Shown here: one piece after another, positions 34,701-46,559 of the stretch
Position numbering within the stretch: position 1 is the first letter of the stretch
Layout of the letters: each line of letters opens with the position of its first letter
Assembly (NCBI GenBank): GCA_022818135.1
Contig: JAFMSR010000002.1
Coordinates: 52,071,545 to 52,135,544, forward strand
Reading direction: 5' to 3'
Source: Saxidomus purpurata
Taxonomy: Eukaryota > Mollusca > Bivalvia > Venerida > Veneridae
DNA: 64,000 nt
Notes under the pieces: generated by a model
What the model was told of the DNA's origin: nothing
What the model saw: only the letters and a program-made list of their open reading frames with translations
Databases searched by the model: none
Translations under genes and position numbers: made by a program

Positions 34701-37700
34701 AAACCTAATGTCTTGAATATGTCCGATATTTTCTATTCATACAATGATTAAATGTCCGTATGTATGATATAGTGTTAAAAACTCTATGCCAGGTTGTCGG
34801 TCTATGATTTTAACAACACGACAAGTCATTGTTAAATGCGTTAGATATTTAAATCTAAAGGTTTTAGTATTTACAAACCATCATGAACAACGTAGGAGTT
34901 GCCAGGCATATTGAAAGTAACCATGTCAAGACAATAAGTTTTCGAGCTCTACTCCATGTGCATCGAAACTTGACCTCCATTGGGCGACATATGGCATAAA
35001 ACCTGTAACAAAATGATGATAACTTTAAAATGTTTATACCAGCAAATGTTCAGGGTTGTTCAATACCTTTGACATTATTATGTTGTTATTGATTAATTCT
35101 TGAATATATTTATAATATCAATCGTGTATAATGAAAATACATATACAGCATACTTCATGACTTTGTACAACTCATATCTCTGTCAATTTCATTTACTGAT
35201 ACAATGAAAGATTACACGTGGAAGTAATTTTTGTGTAATACAAATGTATGTGCACTTGATCTTACTTGATGGACATAATTTTATGTTCTATATTTGTTAT
35301 TATGTAACGAGATACTGTATATTGTATAAGTTACTTAATAAAATTTCTTCTTCAAAAAAAAAACAAAAAAAACTTTGTACAATCATATGAAAACTTGGTT
35401 CACACCTGTTAGTTTCCTGACGCAAAGAGTGATATCGAAAAGCTAATATCCGTTCAAACGTTAGCTGTACTAGGGACATACGAACTGAGTTGTCTCAAAT
35501 AACGTGATGAAACATGTCAAAGCATGTATCATTGAAAGCTTCATTCACTTAAAAGCTTTACATGGCAAAACACAAAAGTCTCAGCGATAGATAAACAAAC
35601 ATATTGGAATTCTATAGATTTATCTCGTGTGCTTAATAGAAAATTATAAATTTTGTTTTATGTTCTATTGTTAATGAACGGAAGTATTTTCTTATGGAAA
35701 CATCAGTCATTGGTAAATTATTTGTAATGTTGTTAGAACGTACGATACAAACATGATTTACATTTTTTGTTTTTAAATCATTGCATTTCTCACAGAATAT
35801 AAATACCATTCGCAGTTAATCGATTTCAGAGGACAATATTGTAAATGGTTGTTTAACAGGCAGTAACGTATTCTTATATGTCGCTAATATAAAATAAGCT
35901 AAATATTGTGACACGAACTTTAAAGATACACTTTTGAGCAACTTACATTACAGTCATGTTTAAATAAAAACAGATGAACAATGATTCTAATCAAAAGCTC
36001 TCGTTACATTTATATTACCAACACAGCTGTCTTACCAGCCAGGTTGATAGTTATTTATAATTATAAAAAACTTTAAAATTGAAAGTGCATTGCTATAAAT
36101 ATAGCCGTGATATTGAAACACGCGAGAAATATTTTACTGAGCAAAAAATCATGAATACGAAAGAAACATATGAATATTGTTTTCGAGTAAAAAAAGCACA
36201 CTTCTTTATCATTATATTAGTAACTTCATTGTTTTTCTAAGAAAAGGTCAAAGGACAAAGAAGGTTTTAAGACACACTCTGTTTGAAATACACACATGTA
36301 CTACACAGTTTCAGCAGGATAGAGCTAAACTGATGATGCTCATTTTATCTACGTCTGACTCGGTGCCCTTTGCTCCCCTCGTAAAGTTGAAGGAAAACCG
36401 AATTTGTTCACAAAGTATTTGCTTGGTGGTTCATTTTTTTCTTACAAATCTCCGACGGAAAGACTTGCAGACAGGTGGACAGTTGGATAGTTATGGGTAG
36501 GCCAAATTTATTTTACAGATTGAAGTTCCTTGATTTATCAAACCAAAAAGATGCAGAGTTACTCCTTTAGTGTTTTATTATTCTTTGTGTTAGTCTTTGA
36601 AAAAAAAATCCTATCAAAACATTCCTACGACCGTCTTTGAAGTCAAATATTCCATCGGATGATAAACTGATACACGTTATACAACAGAAATTATCTCATG
36701 AATATTGGACGACAAGAAATGGCTAGGTAAATGTCTGACACCAAAGATTGTAACTAACGAGGTCTGATTGCCGACACTTATTTCACGATTAAAGCAGATC
36801 TATAATATCTAACAGGAATAAATCGATCACATATCGCCATTGTCACGCCATATCTGTTTATATCACAACATTTGTTCGATTGTTTTACAAACATAAAGCA
36901 TAAAAAGGCCGGCAATTTTAACTTATTAATTTATCTAAAGATAGTTTCGACATTAATGGTTTTTAATATAACTGAATTGCCAATTAACGAGATAAGGAAC
37001 GCCCAAAATGAACGTTGTAATGAATCGATAACTATAGTCGTCACGCTTTCAAACAGGCACACTTGATATTAGCAATTTAGAATTTGCTGATTACAACAAA
37101 GCATTTTTTTCTAGGTTAAGTTGTCCGTAGATCATATTAAATAGATGATCAAAAAATGTTCTTTCCAAATAAAAGCTTTAATGTCCATCTAGTTCTATCA
37201 TAGCGTTGAATAAAGCTGACTTTGGGGATAAATTTAATCATCAGTATTAACGTATGTTTAGGGAATAGTTAAGAAAGGTTCAGTATAAATTGACACCAGC
37301 CGTTTGTCTTAGAGTCTTTTCACAAGGTTAAAACATTTTTTCCTTCAGTTTTTATAGCATTTTCACAGAATTTTCATCATATCTCCTACCTTTGACTAAC
37401 TGTTGAGATACACTTCAATAGCAAGACTGCCCACGGGTATTGAATATAGTCTTATTTTTAAAGGTAAAATGTTTTTAAAGCTGGCAATGCTTGTTTACAG
37501 TGTCCGGTCAAAAATATTTTGCCAGGGACTCCCTAAATCTAGCAGATTATATTCTCGAAACATAGATTATGTCTTCAATGAACGTAAAAGGATAAATAAA
37601 TACAATTTCGAAGAAGAACCTTTTGCAAAATATGCCTCATTGTACCTCAATCTTTTCATCAAAATTTGAGAGCGAGCAGCTTTAAAAAGTCATCATCACA

Positions 37701-40700
37701 ATCTAAACAGACTTTAAAATTGCTTTGCCAATTCAAAACGTCCTGCGCTGAATTGAATTGTAAATCACACTAAATTATAAAATGTCTATACCAATCTTTA
37801 GTTGGTTAAAATATCTAGCTACACCTAATACATATAAAACGACTTACAATAAACAAAAAACATCTAAACAAATATTTACGTAGCGAAACTTATAAATTAC
37901 TAACCTTTCAAAGCTGATGATTGTGTGGGTTAAGACAGTGGATATAAAAGTCACATCCCTGACAAAGTATGATACTTTACAGGTTGCGTCAGTAAACACT
38001 GAACCAAATTTGAAATATTCGGTAGTCTGAAAATAAAATCACCGAGACAAGTTGAATGTAAGAAATGTTCTACGGAAACTATTGCATTTCAATAATGAAA
38101 ACCCTTTTATAATGCGAGTATTTGTAAAGCTATGCAGAAAAAAACAGACTTTTTAGAAGACGAAAAAAATGTATTCAAACATAGCTAAGTTGATTTAGAA
38201 ATAAATAGATTCAAGTATGAACAACTATACAACATTTATTTAATTTATAAACAAGAGATACTGTTTTTAGCAATATCTCTTTGTTTTCGGCATATACTAA
38301 TGATGGCGGAGACACAGTTTCCGTGAGTTTATGAAATAAAATTATTAAAACACAAGTAAGCTTTAAGCAGTTGTGCTATGTTCAAGATATATCTTGACAA
38401 AATCACATACGAAATTACCTTCAATGGCATACAAATTATCAGCATACAGAGGTCAGAGCAGCATAAACTGACCACAAACCCATAGGTTGGAGAAGTCTGC
38501 TTCGTCCAGATCAGCAGACCAACTATTGTAGTTATGTTCCCTACAGATATGGACAGCAAAGAAAAAAACAATTGAACAAATGTTGATACATGTACAATGT
38601 ATAGTATTTCCCACTTATGAATGATAGTTTACAAAAATGTTGAAACATTGTACTATTATTGTGACACATGTTGTAAGCTGGTCTGTAGAGCACATGGATA
38701 ATATAATGTAAATGAAGATTTTCCTAGACATTCATGAAATGTAACGTTCTAGCAAAATGCAGGATTTACATTTATGGCATTTAAATAATTTCCTTCTTTG
38801 TATGAACACGTTATCTTTTATCGTCAAAGTATTGTCTATTTGGGAAAGAAATGGAGTACTTACTACATTGTATATACGTCTGGTGGATTTTGCTACAGCT
38901 TAATCGGCTTACAATGCCAAGAAATACAATCATCTAAATTATTCAAAAGCCTTGTGCATTTCAACGTATCCCTTACCTGAAACGCCAAGCAGAAAAATGG
39001 CAGCGAATGTGCACACAACAATGATGAACTTGTGTTTATTTCGATCAGACAATGCGTCAATTCTTTCTTCTCGTATTGTTTCACTAATGTTTGGTGGTAC
39101 CGTGTGAAATTTGCACAACCCTTTGCACCGACATAGCAGTTTCTTTACATCTTCAGCATCATAATTGTATACAAACGTCCATTTTCTATACTCGGCAAGT
39201 GTAAACTTTTCACACGATACGTCTTCTAGATCTGCTGGTACTAGTTCCTGTACATATCTTGTAGCATTGTCAAACATCACTGATGTGTTCTCTGTTACAG
39301 TGTTATTATCTAAGGTTGTTACTTGTGTTGCTAAAACGAAATTTAAAAATCAAACAATAATGTAGACCAAAGAAACTGATCTCCTCGTTCGACTGTTACC
39401 AAATAAAATCAAAATATTGAAATACTAATGGAAGTCAAAGGCTAATAAACATTTCTTGCTATGTTTTGCCATTGATATCAAGGACCTCAATGGAAATAAG
39501 GGGAAATGACTTTTGCCTTTTTTGTGTTATCCTTGGTATTAATGTGCCTGACATGGGTCACATAACCAAGCTTTTACAATAATTTTTATCATTGTATGTA
39601 TCATTTTTTACCATGCTTGTACATTTGTACCGAAATAAATCTATATATCTATGATAAGGCGCTATTTAAGCAGTTAAACAATAAAATTAAATAAAATTCC
39701 AATTTAATTCATTAACTATTCAAGTAAAATTAATTGCATACAGATATTTAAAAACTATTTTGTCATTATAAACATTAACTTTCGTTTATATATTGTAAAT
39801 ACTGAGCGTATTTGCCGTTCACATGTAATATGATTGAGGAAGCTTTGAAATAAATTCCAATACTAAATCATTGGTATTGCATCCTGTTCCGATAAAAAAC
39901 ATGTTTACATTATATTTCATTTGGCATTGCCGACCGACTATGAAAATTCTGTTTTCTTGTTTAAGTACATGGCCTTCTAGCGGAGTTTCCAAAAATAGTG
40001 AGAATTAGATCAGCTAATACGCAAATGTGCACAAAGGAACTGTTTGTTTATGTATGCACCTTTTGGCGACTTCTCTAGATAAGGAAGGGTGATTTTAAAT
40101 ACAAACTAATCACCTTCCAAAAATCATCATATACTGTAGTAGACACAATCGGTTCATTTTTAGGCATTTTGTGTCGACATGATAGTAGCACGTACACTAG
40201 CAATCCTCTTGAGTACTATGATTAGAACAGGTAAACGTAAGGATAGCATAAACGCTAAGGAAAGTTAATGGCAACCATAAACATGTTTATCAAGGTATTT
40301 AACTAAAAATTAGATACAAGTTGTTCAAACCATTTTAAATTTGAGTGATGCATGTAACACTGAAAACGACAGTTTTAGACCGAAAAAAAGCGGAAGTAAT
40401 AAAGAAAAAAAGATAGGGAAAGATTTAATTTTCAAAGCAACAACAAAATGCGTTTATTCTTTCTAATGTGCACTTAAAATTTCGTGATCCTGGAGGTTGC
40501 GAGTTCAAGCCCCACTGGGGTCACGAACGCACCTCCTCATATGACACAAGATCTGGTTTTTCCAGAAAGCGAACTCGAGACTGACTCGATAAGCTTCACG
40601 CTTTCTTCACAATCGAGCTTAAATAAATAAGTATAAACTAAACTTACTTGTTCTGCGCTTTTAGAATTGTTAACTCAGTGTGAAATATAAAATATGTACT

Positions 40701-43700
40701 TAATATTAGACTGTATGACAAATGTGTTTCATGAAATTGTTTCCCGGCAGGATAATCATCTGCTCTCTTTACAAATGTGACCTCTGTTAATCTTCAACAA
40801 ACACTCGCGAATATAATATTGATTTGCTAGAGAAAATAAACATCAACATTATTTTGTACATTATTTAAGTTGCTGTTTGCTGATAAATTACGTGTAATCA
40901 AGAAGAAAAACCACAACAAATGGATGGGAGTATCGCCATGCAATACAAACTCACCGACCGCATATAACAGAATGAGATAAACATGCGACCAAAGTTTCGT
41001 GACAATCCTTGTAGAGGTTTCAGAGTCACATAACCTTCAACCCAAAGAGTGTCATTTTCCGTTGTCATAATGACGAGATGACCATTTGATCTAAGTTTGA
41101 TGAAAATCCTTTAGAATATATAATCTGGTGACCTTGACCTGAATCCGAACGTGGTTGAGAAACAAGTTTTTTACATCCTCCCCATTAGATGTTAAGAAAA
41201 TCCTTCAAAGGGTTCGGGATGATTTTACCTGAATAAGACTTTGAGCTATCGGAAACATTTGTTTACTTATTTTACGTATGTCTATTCATGTAGAAATTAC
41301 AAGATATTTGTAGCATAATAATTCATTTTACAAAATTTTCGACATTAGTTTTGAGAAAACTACATTTAAACTATTTTCCAAGTCGGAATTCCTGCTTTAA
41401 CTACGCCTATTTCACTTTGTAAACCTTTATGTTGAATTTACTGCTGGTAATAAGGTTTTGTAAAAGACAAATATATAGGAGATGACATCATATGTACATA
41501 AAACTTGTCATCCAACCCCTTATGTTTAAAACTGTTGACATTGTTACCATGATAATGTCGTATACAATGTGACAAAATGGTTAATATCATATTTTTTCTT
41601 GCTGATTATAACCGTCCATGAAAATTTAAAGCTATGATCAAAACTTTGTTTAAGGTTTATTCTTTTGTCTCAAGATTAAACTATAGGCTAAAAGAGGAGC
41701 TCACATCTCAATGATTAAATTCTCTATGCTATAAGACGTGAATTTGCTATCTTAAGTGTACTTTCCCAGCCCATGCGCTGTGTGCACATGTTTTTCTAGA
41801 TCATTACGCACTGGTGCCCTAACCGAAGACTAGACGTCATTCAATTACTTAGAGTTGTTTTTCACTTTCTATAATGAAATTGCAATTATCGCCACTTGGA
41901 TGCATACAAAAATTGTGACCACTTACTGGTATGAACTCTTCAGTATTGGTAGGATTGTCAGTTACGGAACAAACCAAGAGGCGGTAGGATATAAAACAGA
42001 CTCATTATTACTTGAATGTGCTGATTGGGCGTCTGACCACGTAGACCATTTCCAGATTAATGTTCTCCCGTGTTTTCCCTGACATTTAAATACTCATCTC
42101 TTGGCAGAACTTTAAGTACATATTTCAAAGAAGAAGAGTAATGTTATTTAAATATACTCTTTGTACCTTCACAAATTATTCCAACCTTACTTCTATCAAC
42201 ATTTAACAGATAAAAACAGAAGAGACAGCATTTTATTTTTAGACTTTTCTAATGTAATCTAATTTTCAGGGTGTGTTTTTTGCGAAATATGTAAATGAGC
42301 TGGAGAAAATTCACCCTGATAAAAAAAATTCAGGGTGAAATATGTAAATGGGGCAATAAATCTACCCTGAAAAAGTCTGAAACTGAAATTTTCAACTCTG
42401 AAAAAGCATAGTCCAAATTCCATCCTTTAAATCTTCACAGAAAACGGTTGGTTCTCACACAATGTGGCTCAATTTATATATACAGTTCATCTACATGTTA
42501 GAGGCAACATTCAGAGCTAGTTCTGTGAAAATCCATGATAAAATGTGACCTGTAAAGCGTTATCAAAGTTTTAAAATAATAGGTTGTAGCATGGTTGGTT
42601 TTTACACAGCATGGGTCAATATGCATACAGTTTCTGACCAAGTTGCCGTCAAACAATTAAGTATAAAATGGGCGTAGGACGGAGCTACACTACCTACACT
42701 GTACCAGGGGTTAACAATACTCAGTAATCTGACAATGTCAACACAAAAATAGACTGCTTTATGTTTGAAAATGTATATTTCCCCTAGGTTAAAGTTATCT
42801 TTCAGTGTGTCGCCCTGCCTTTGTCTTATTGAGTCGATGTATGTTCTCGTGTACATTTACTACATGTACGTGAAAGTGCTTTACACTTTTTTGACATTGG
42901 TAAGTAAATATTTTAGAAAAAGTTGCATCTAAGAGACATCTTTTATCTAGATACACACCAGAAAGGAATGCCACTTAATTCTGATTAGAAATGTCTTTAA
43001 TTTTGCTAAACATTCAATGTTAATATTGTGTATAGAGCATGTTAACAAAATGTATATTCCTAGAAAATTTGTAACAGATAACATTTTAGTAACAGATAAC
43101 ACTTTATTGTGGGATGAAACTTTCACCTATTTGTGCATAAAATCTTAATAATTATAGAACTGTTTTATATAAAATATGACATGTTGAAATTCAATGATAC
43201 TACCTAGATTGATGTGACTCATTCAGCATTTGCAAATTATTAGCGCTCAGCCAATGGTAAAGCTACTAATCATTGTAGAGGCAAATCCAAATTTTGTAGC
43301 AGACGACAAGTATTTTTGCTGGAAGTAACACTCATATACATCAATGAACGTTATTTTTTCAGACTTTATGGCATTGATGCTAAAGAACATTTAATTGTGC
43401 TAAATTTCAAACAGATCTATAGTTTAATTTCATTAGAATTTTTATTTAAACCGCAGATGTTGCTAGTTCAGTATATGCAAAGCATACCTGAACCTTTTTT
43501 ATAATTCTTCCCTTGCTTTTCGCATAGATTTGATCAGTAAACAAATTGCTGTTGAATGCTTTACTACTTTATCTGTGTCCCTACATGTTGTGCATTTGTT
43601 TATTTTCTTGCTTGTTAATTTATATGCAAGCACTGCAATTTTTTATATACAGTCATCCGAGTTTGTACACAAATATTGCACTTGACAGAAGGGACTTTTT

Positions 43701-45916
43701 AATACATCTGAATTATTTTATGTATCAAAAATTTAAAAAAGTATTCATACCTCATTCCAATTACGTATACATGTATTATAATAATCATGAACTGAACATT
43801 TTACAACTGAAAACTCAAAATAATTTAAAAACATTCTTGCAACTGAAAAATAGGCTCCAATTTTGATCACCACATCAATTAAATCGACCACGAAGGAGAC
43901 TGGTTCATACATAGTGTGGCAGTATCAAATCTTAACTACATGAAGGAATTAAAAGCTTAATTAAAAACAATCTACATACTGATTACATGCTATCTTCAGT
44001 TCTTGCCAAAGCGACACGCACCGTATCATTTTAGAATATATTACTTTGATATTTATCTGAAGAAACTGTTTGTCTATTACATACAAACCAGTTTAATTTT
44101 TTCTTTTGCTTTTTATCATATTAAATTGTTTCGGATTCCGGCCGAAATATAACCAAAGGCATGTATAATGTAATTGAAGGTTCGCATCTTGATTTTATTC
44201 TGAATCTATTGCTAGCGTGCTATTGATATAAATTCATTTAGAAGCCACTGTCTTGAACTGTTTTTACCTTCCTTAACACTCCATTGTTACTGTCACAAAA
44301 TTGTTGTAGTTCTTTGACGTCTAACAGAGAAATTCGATCCAGTGAAGGATCGGTTTAGAATATAATTACATTTTGGACGCGCTTACTCTCTTTATTAGCT
44401 TAGTACTATACATTTAGGTGGCCGATACCAGTTTTAAACTTCGTAACGAGAACACTGACTTTCTTCCAACACTGATATTATTGATTATGCAAAACAACTT
44501 TAAAGGGGTCATGTTGAGTTATGGTTTATTGTTTTAAAAACATGTACAAATTCAGTTATATCAAATCATTTCTCTCACTGACATAGATAAATTAGAATAT
44601 ACAAAAAAGAAAATGTTCGTTTTTTTTCAATTTCTGAATAGGATAGCCACATATTTTACTATATGCAACTGGAACAAAACAGCAATTTGTATAGATTCAT
44701 ATAGTCTTGTTGTTACTTTAGCAATTTTTATTTTTCTTGTAATATCACTTTAAAACTCTTCCATTTAACATAAAACAACTACAATCTAGTGTTTCGAAAC
44801 TGAATGCAAACTTTTATTGTCCCTTCTTTACGTTTTTTTATTGTTCAGTAACAACAATATAGCCTTGTCAGGGTTTCTTATGAAGAAATATCTAAAAAAA
44901 AACAGGAAAATTCATCCAAGCAACACATGACATAAGCAAACCGTGTAACAATTGTATGAAAACGTGTCTGTCTGTAGTCTTATTTACATCAAGTCTGGAA
45001 ACGAAAGAGCCTTTGTTCACACACTAATTTAGTATGACTTGCGCTAAAGAAAAGAACGCGCTATGTACATGGTCATCTTGACAAAGATGCTGAGCTTACA
45101 CTAATGTATAACTCTAATATTGTCGATTGAAACTGAATATTTAAGGTTGCATTATTTACTTTGCTTTCACCATGGCTAGGATGATTCTGTATTTATATAC
45201 TCCGGTAACTTAAACGAACATGGACAATTGTTTAAATGTGCTTTAGCTGCAATAAAATGTTGTTTATAGATTAGAAAGTCTGCACAAACATATTTATAGG
45301 TGACTACTGACTTGCACAATTGTGATGAAAACGCAAAAATATAATTTCACGCTTACATGTACTTAGTTTATACTGATCTATTTTAGCTCGAACGTGAAGA
45401 AAGCTTTAAGCTTATCGAGTCAATCTCGAGTCCGCTTCCTGAAAAAACCAGTACTGGTGTCATATGAGAAGGTGCGGTCGTGACCCCAGTGGGGCTCGAA
45501 CCCGAAACATCTGGGATATGCAGCAGACATAGTTCAATGAAAATAGCTATGTCAAAGCGACAGAAGCCCTCCAGCCTATTAAATACATTGTATATGCTAC
45601 CGCAACAGACAGTGGCAATAAAGACGCATCAGTCTTCGGAATCTAACACAACAATAAAAATAAAAATTAATATTTTATTTCTTATTATTATTCTAATTTT
45701 TTAAAACATTACAGTTTCGTTAAATACAACACTTTACTTAAATATATTTAATTCATTTATCTTTCATTAAATATGAAAATAGTGTGGAAAAAAACTGACA
45801 ATGTTGAAATGAAAAAAATATTTACCTGAATCACTTTCAGCTACACAACACAGCAAGGTTACTAAAACAATCCAATTCATCAAAAAATGTCCAGTAATCG
45901 GTGACAGCGAACACAT
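31601..45916 (-). CDS. Class A (rhodopsin-type) peptide-like GPCR, complete, nine exons
   Basis: Exons: 45826-45916, 38977-39330, 38419-38540, 37905-38026, 34879-35002, 33507-33709, 33050-33095, 32281-32480 and 31601-31754. Every junction keeps phase and GT/AG, giving 1416 nt (471 aa plus TGA). Layout: signal peptide; ectodomain with four N-glycosylation sequons and a CRCKGLC cluster; TM1 from ~132 (Asn150); TM2 (Asp178); Cys205 and E229-R230-F231 in TM3; Trp257; ECL2 Cys284; Pro309; C369-W370-G-P372; N412-P413-YL-F416; tail cysteines 424-434 (possible palmitoylation). It should act at the plasma membrane through G proteins. The TM3-TM4 text is closest in style to GHSR/neuromedin-U/TRH-type receptors, but the ligand is unknown. 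ERF for DRY and NPYLF for NPxxY are atypical. Confidence 0.88.
32281..32480 (-). CDS. GPCR exon 8: TM6-TM7
   Basis: Acceptor TTTCTTGTTGCAG, donor TCATC|GTAAGT. It contains FIMCWGP in TM6 (the rotamer-switch Trp) and LTYFGSAINPYLF in TM7. Confidence 0.92.
33050..33095 (-). CDS. GPCR exon 7: short ICL3 exon
   Basis: A 46-nt exon between acceptor GCTAATTGCAG and donor AGG|GTAAGT. It encodes a basic, serine-rich loop, GQVQKSSSSIGARRR, with potential phosphorylation sites and the arginine run before TM6. It is not a multiple of three, so skipping it would shift the frame. Confidence 0.8.
33507..33709 (-). CDS. GPCR exon 6: ECL2-TM5
   Basis: Acceptor GTCAATTTCAG, donor CCGAG|GTAAAA. The ECL2 cysteine lies in SLVCNQQ. 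TM5 carries the conserved Pro and Tyr in FVIPSIIMIVTYTL. Confidence 0.9.
34879..35002 (-). CDS. GPCR exon 5: ICL2-TM4
   Basis: Acceptor TTTTGTTACAG, donor ATGATG|GTTTGT (a weaker donor). It reads FYAICRPMEVKF, then SRARKLIVLTWLLSICLATP, with the conserved TM4 Trp. Confidence 0.9.
35160..35387 (+). mobile_element. Retroposed 3' fragment with poly(A) and target-site duplication
   Basis: The sequence 35178-35371 ends with AATAAA, TTTCTTCTTC and an A-rich tail. It is bracketed by direct repeats ACTTTGTACAACTCATAT (35160) and ACTTTGTACAATCATAT (35372). This is the hallmark of L1-like target-primed insertion of a 5'-truncated transcript into GPCR intron 4. The parent transcript is not recognised. 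Confidence 0.75.
37522..37662. repeat. Dispersed repeat, copy 2
   Basis: This is the counterpart of 30905-31045 and lies in GPCR intron 4. The open frame over it (37403-37669) is repeat-derived. Confidence 0.75.
37905..38026 (-). CDS. GPCR exon 4: TM3
   Basis: Acceptor TTTTATTTTCAG, donor GAAAG|GTTAGT. It contains the conserved TM3 cysteine (DATCKVSYF) that pairs with ECL2, then VTFISTVLTHTIISFER, ending inside the E-R-F triplet. Confidence 0.9.
38419..38540 (-). CDS. GPCR exon 3: TM1-TM2
   Basis: Acceptor ATATCTGTAG, donor TTGAAG|GTAATT. It completes TM1 with the conserved G-N pair (GNITTIVGLLIW) and carries TM2 as FVVSLCCSDLCMLIICMPL, with the conserved Asp. Confidence 0.9.
38977..39330 (-). 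CDS. GPCR exon 2: N-terminal ectodomain and start of TM1
   Basis: This 354-nt exon lies between acceptor TTCGTTTTAG and donor GTTTCAG|GTAAGG. It encodes the extracellular segment with NNT, NTS, NAT and NIS sequons. Four cysteines (SCEK and CRCKGLC) and a charged juxtamembrane helix follow. The exon ends in the first half of TM1, FIIVVCTFAAIFLLGVS. I recognise no known domain in the ectodomain. Confidence 0.85.
39480..39660 (+). repeat. Possible LINE 3' tail
   Basis: The stretch ends TTTGTACCGAAATAAATCTA, followed by short ATCT repeats. This resembles the 3' end of a non-LTR element with a polyadenylation signal. No coding part is attached. Identification is tentative. Confidence 0.35.
40481..40645 (+). 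mobile_element. tRNA-derived SINE, copy 1
   Basis: The head carries a B-box-like GAGTTCAAGCCCC after GGAGGTTGC. A body with CTCATATGACAC, TTTTTCCAGAAAGCGAACTC and GACTCGATAAGCTT follows. An inverted copy lies at 45371-45530 in the same GPCR intron 1. There is no tRNA cloverleaf or anticodon arm, so it is not a tRNA gene. Confidence 0.7.
42241..42379. mobile_element. Small foldback/MITE-like element
   Basis: Two tandem units each begin CAGGGTG and end ACCCTGA, and share GAAATATGTAAATG. They are enclosed by AGACTTTT and AAAAGTCT. It lies in GPCR intron 1. Confidence 0.65.
45371..45530 (-). mobile_element. tRNA-derived SINE, copy 2 (inverted)
   Basis: This is the reverse complement of the 40.5 kb SINE, with a better preserved B box (GGGTTCGAGCCCC). 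The AAGCTTATCGAGTC and GGTGTCATATGAG blocks match. It lies 296 bp beyond the 3' border of GPCR exon 1. Confidence 0.75.
45826..45916 (-). CDS. GPCR exon 1: signal peptide
   Basis: Two in-frame ATGs (45916 and 45880) precede the hydrophobic segment MNWIVLVTLLCCVAES. I chose the upstream one, but initiation at 45880 would give a tidier signal peptide. The donor is TTCAG|GTAAAT, phase 1, joining to CA at 39330 to make Ala. Confidence 0.75.
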
Positions 45917-46493
45917 TCTTAGAGTCAGAAATGGACTTATGGCTTATAGAGATTTTCTTCCCAGCGTCATAAAATACCACAATGCTATTTCATAGACATG
46001 TTCTCAGTGAAGTGTTGTTGAATTGATTACCGTGATTACAACATCTCTGCTATATATCAAGAGCTGTTAAACTGTAATATTCAGATTAAAATTATGCAAA
46101 CATGCTAATACGCCCATCTTCTCTTAGCTTCAATAAATTACGATTGCGAGTTAATAAACAACGAATTCTTTTAACCATGATTTGTTATTTATGACAACTG
46201 CAAATGTTTTGCGGACGATATTTTAACATGTACTGATGTCATATCAGTATTAGGCTGAATGAATATTCGATTTCTTTGAAAGTCTTAGGAGCCGATACGG
46301 CAGTTTCTCATGAGAGCATATTGCCTAAAACGATGGTTTGGAAATCCGAATTTATTTTAGATTCTCAGATTTTAGCAGGTTCTTTAGCGTCTGCGTAAAG
46401 ATAACTTGATTTATACTTTTTTTGTTTACGATTGCGATACAAATTCTTAAAACTTATATTAACTGAGACTCACTCCAAATGGAATCAACATCG

Positions 46494-46494
46494 A

Positions 46495-46527
<33 letters not shown>

Positions 46528-46549
46528 GGGAGAGAGAGAGAGAGAGAGG
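46494..46549. repeat. (GA)n microsatellite
   Basis: Uninterrupted AG dinucleotides with three GGG interruptions. They lie ~580 bp upstream of the GPCR start on the minus strand, so a (CT)n tract in promoter orientation is possible, with no evidence of function. Confidence 0.97.
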
Positions 46550-46559
46550 AGCAAATTGT

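Noticed and set aside
36177..36500. 107-codon plus-strand frame
   Set aside because: It lies in a GPCR intron, has no recognisable motif and no supporting splice or promoter signal.
40481..40560. tRNA gene
   Set aside because: Only a B-box-like stretch is present. No acceptor stem or anticodon arm can be drawn, and the copy at 45.4 kb shows it is a SINE.
43546..43866. 106-codon plus-strand frame with hydrophobic start
   Set aside because: Low-complexity L/Y/F/K composition typical of AT-rich noncoding DNA, inside GPCR intron 1. No family recognised.
45480..45704. 74-codon plus-strand frame
   Set aside because: It runs through the inverted SINE head (TPVGLEPETSG is a typical SINE translation), not a gene.
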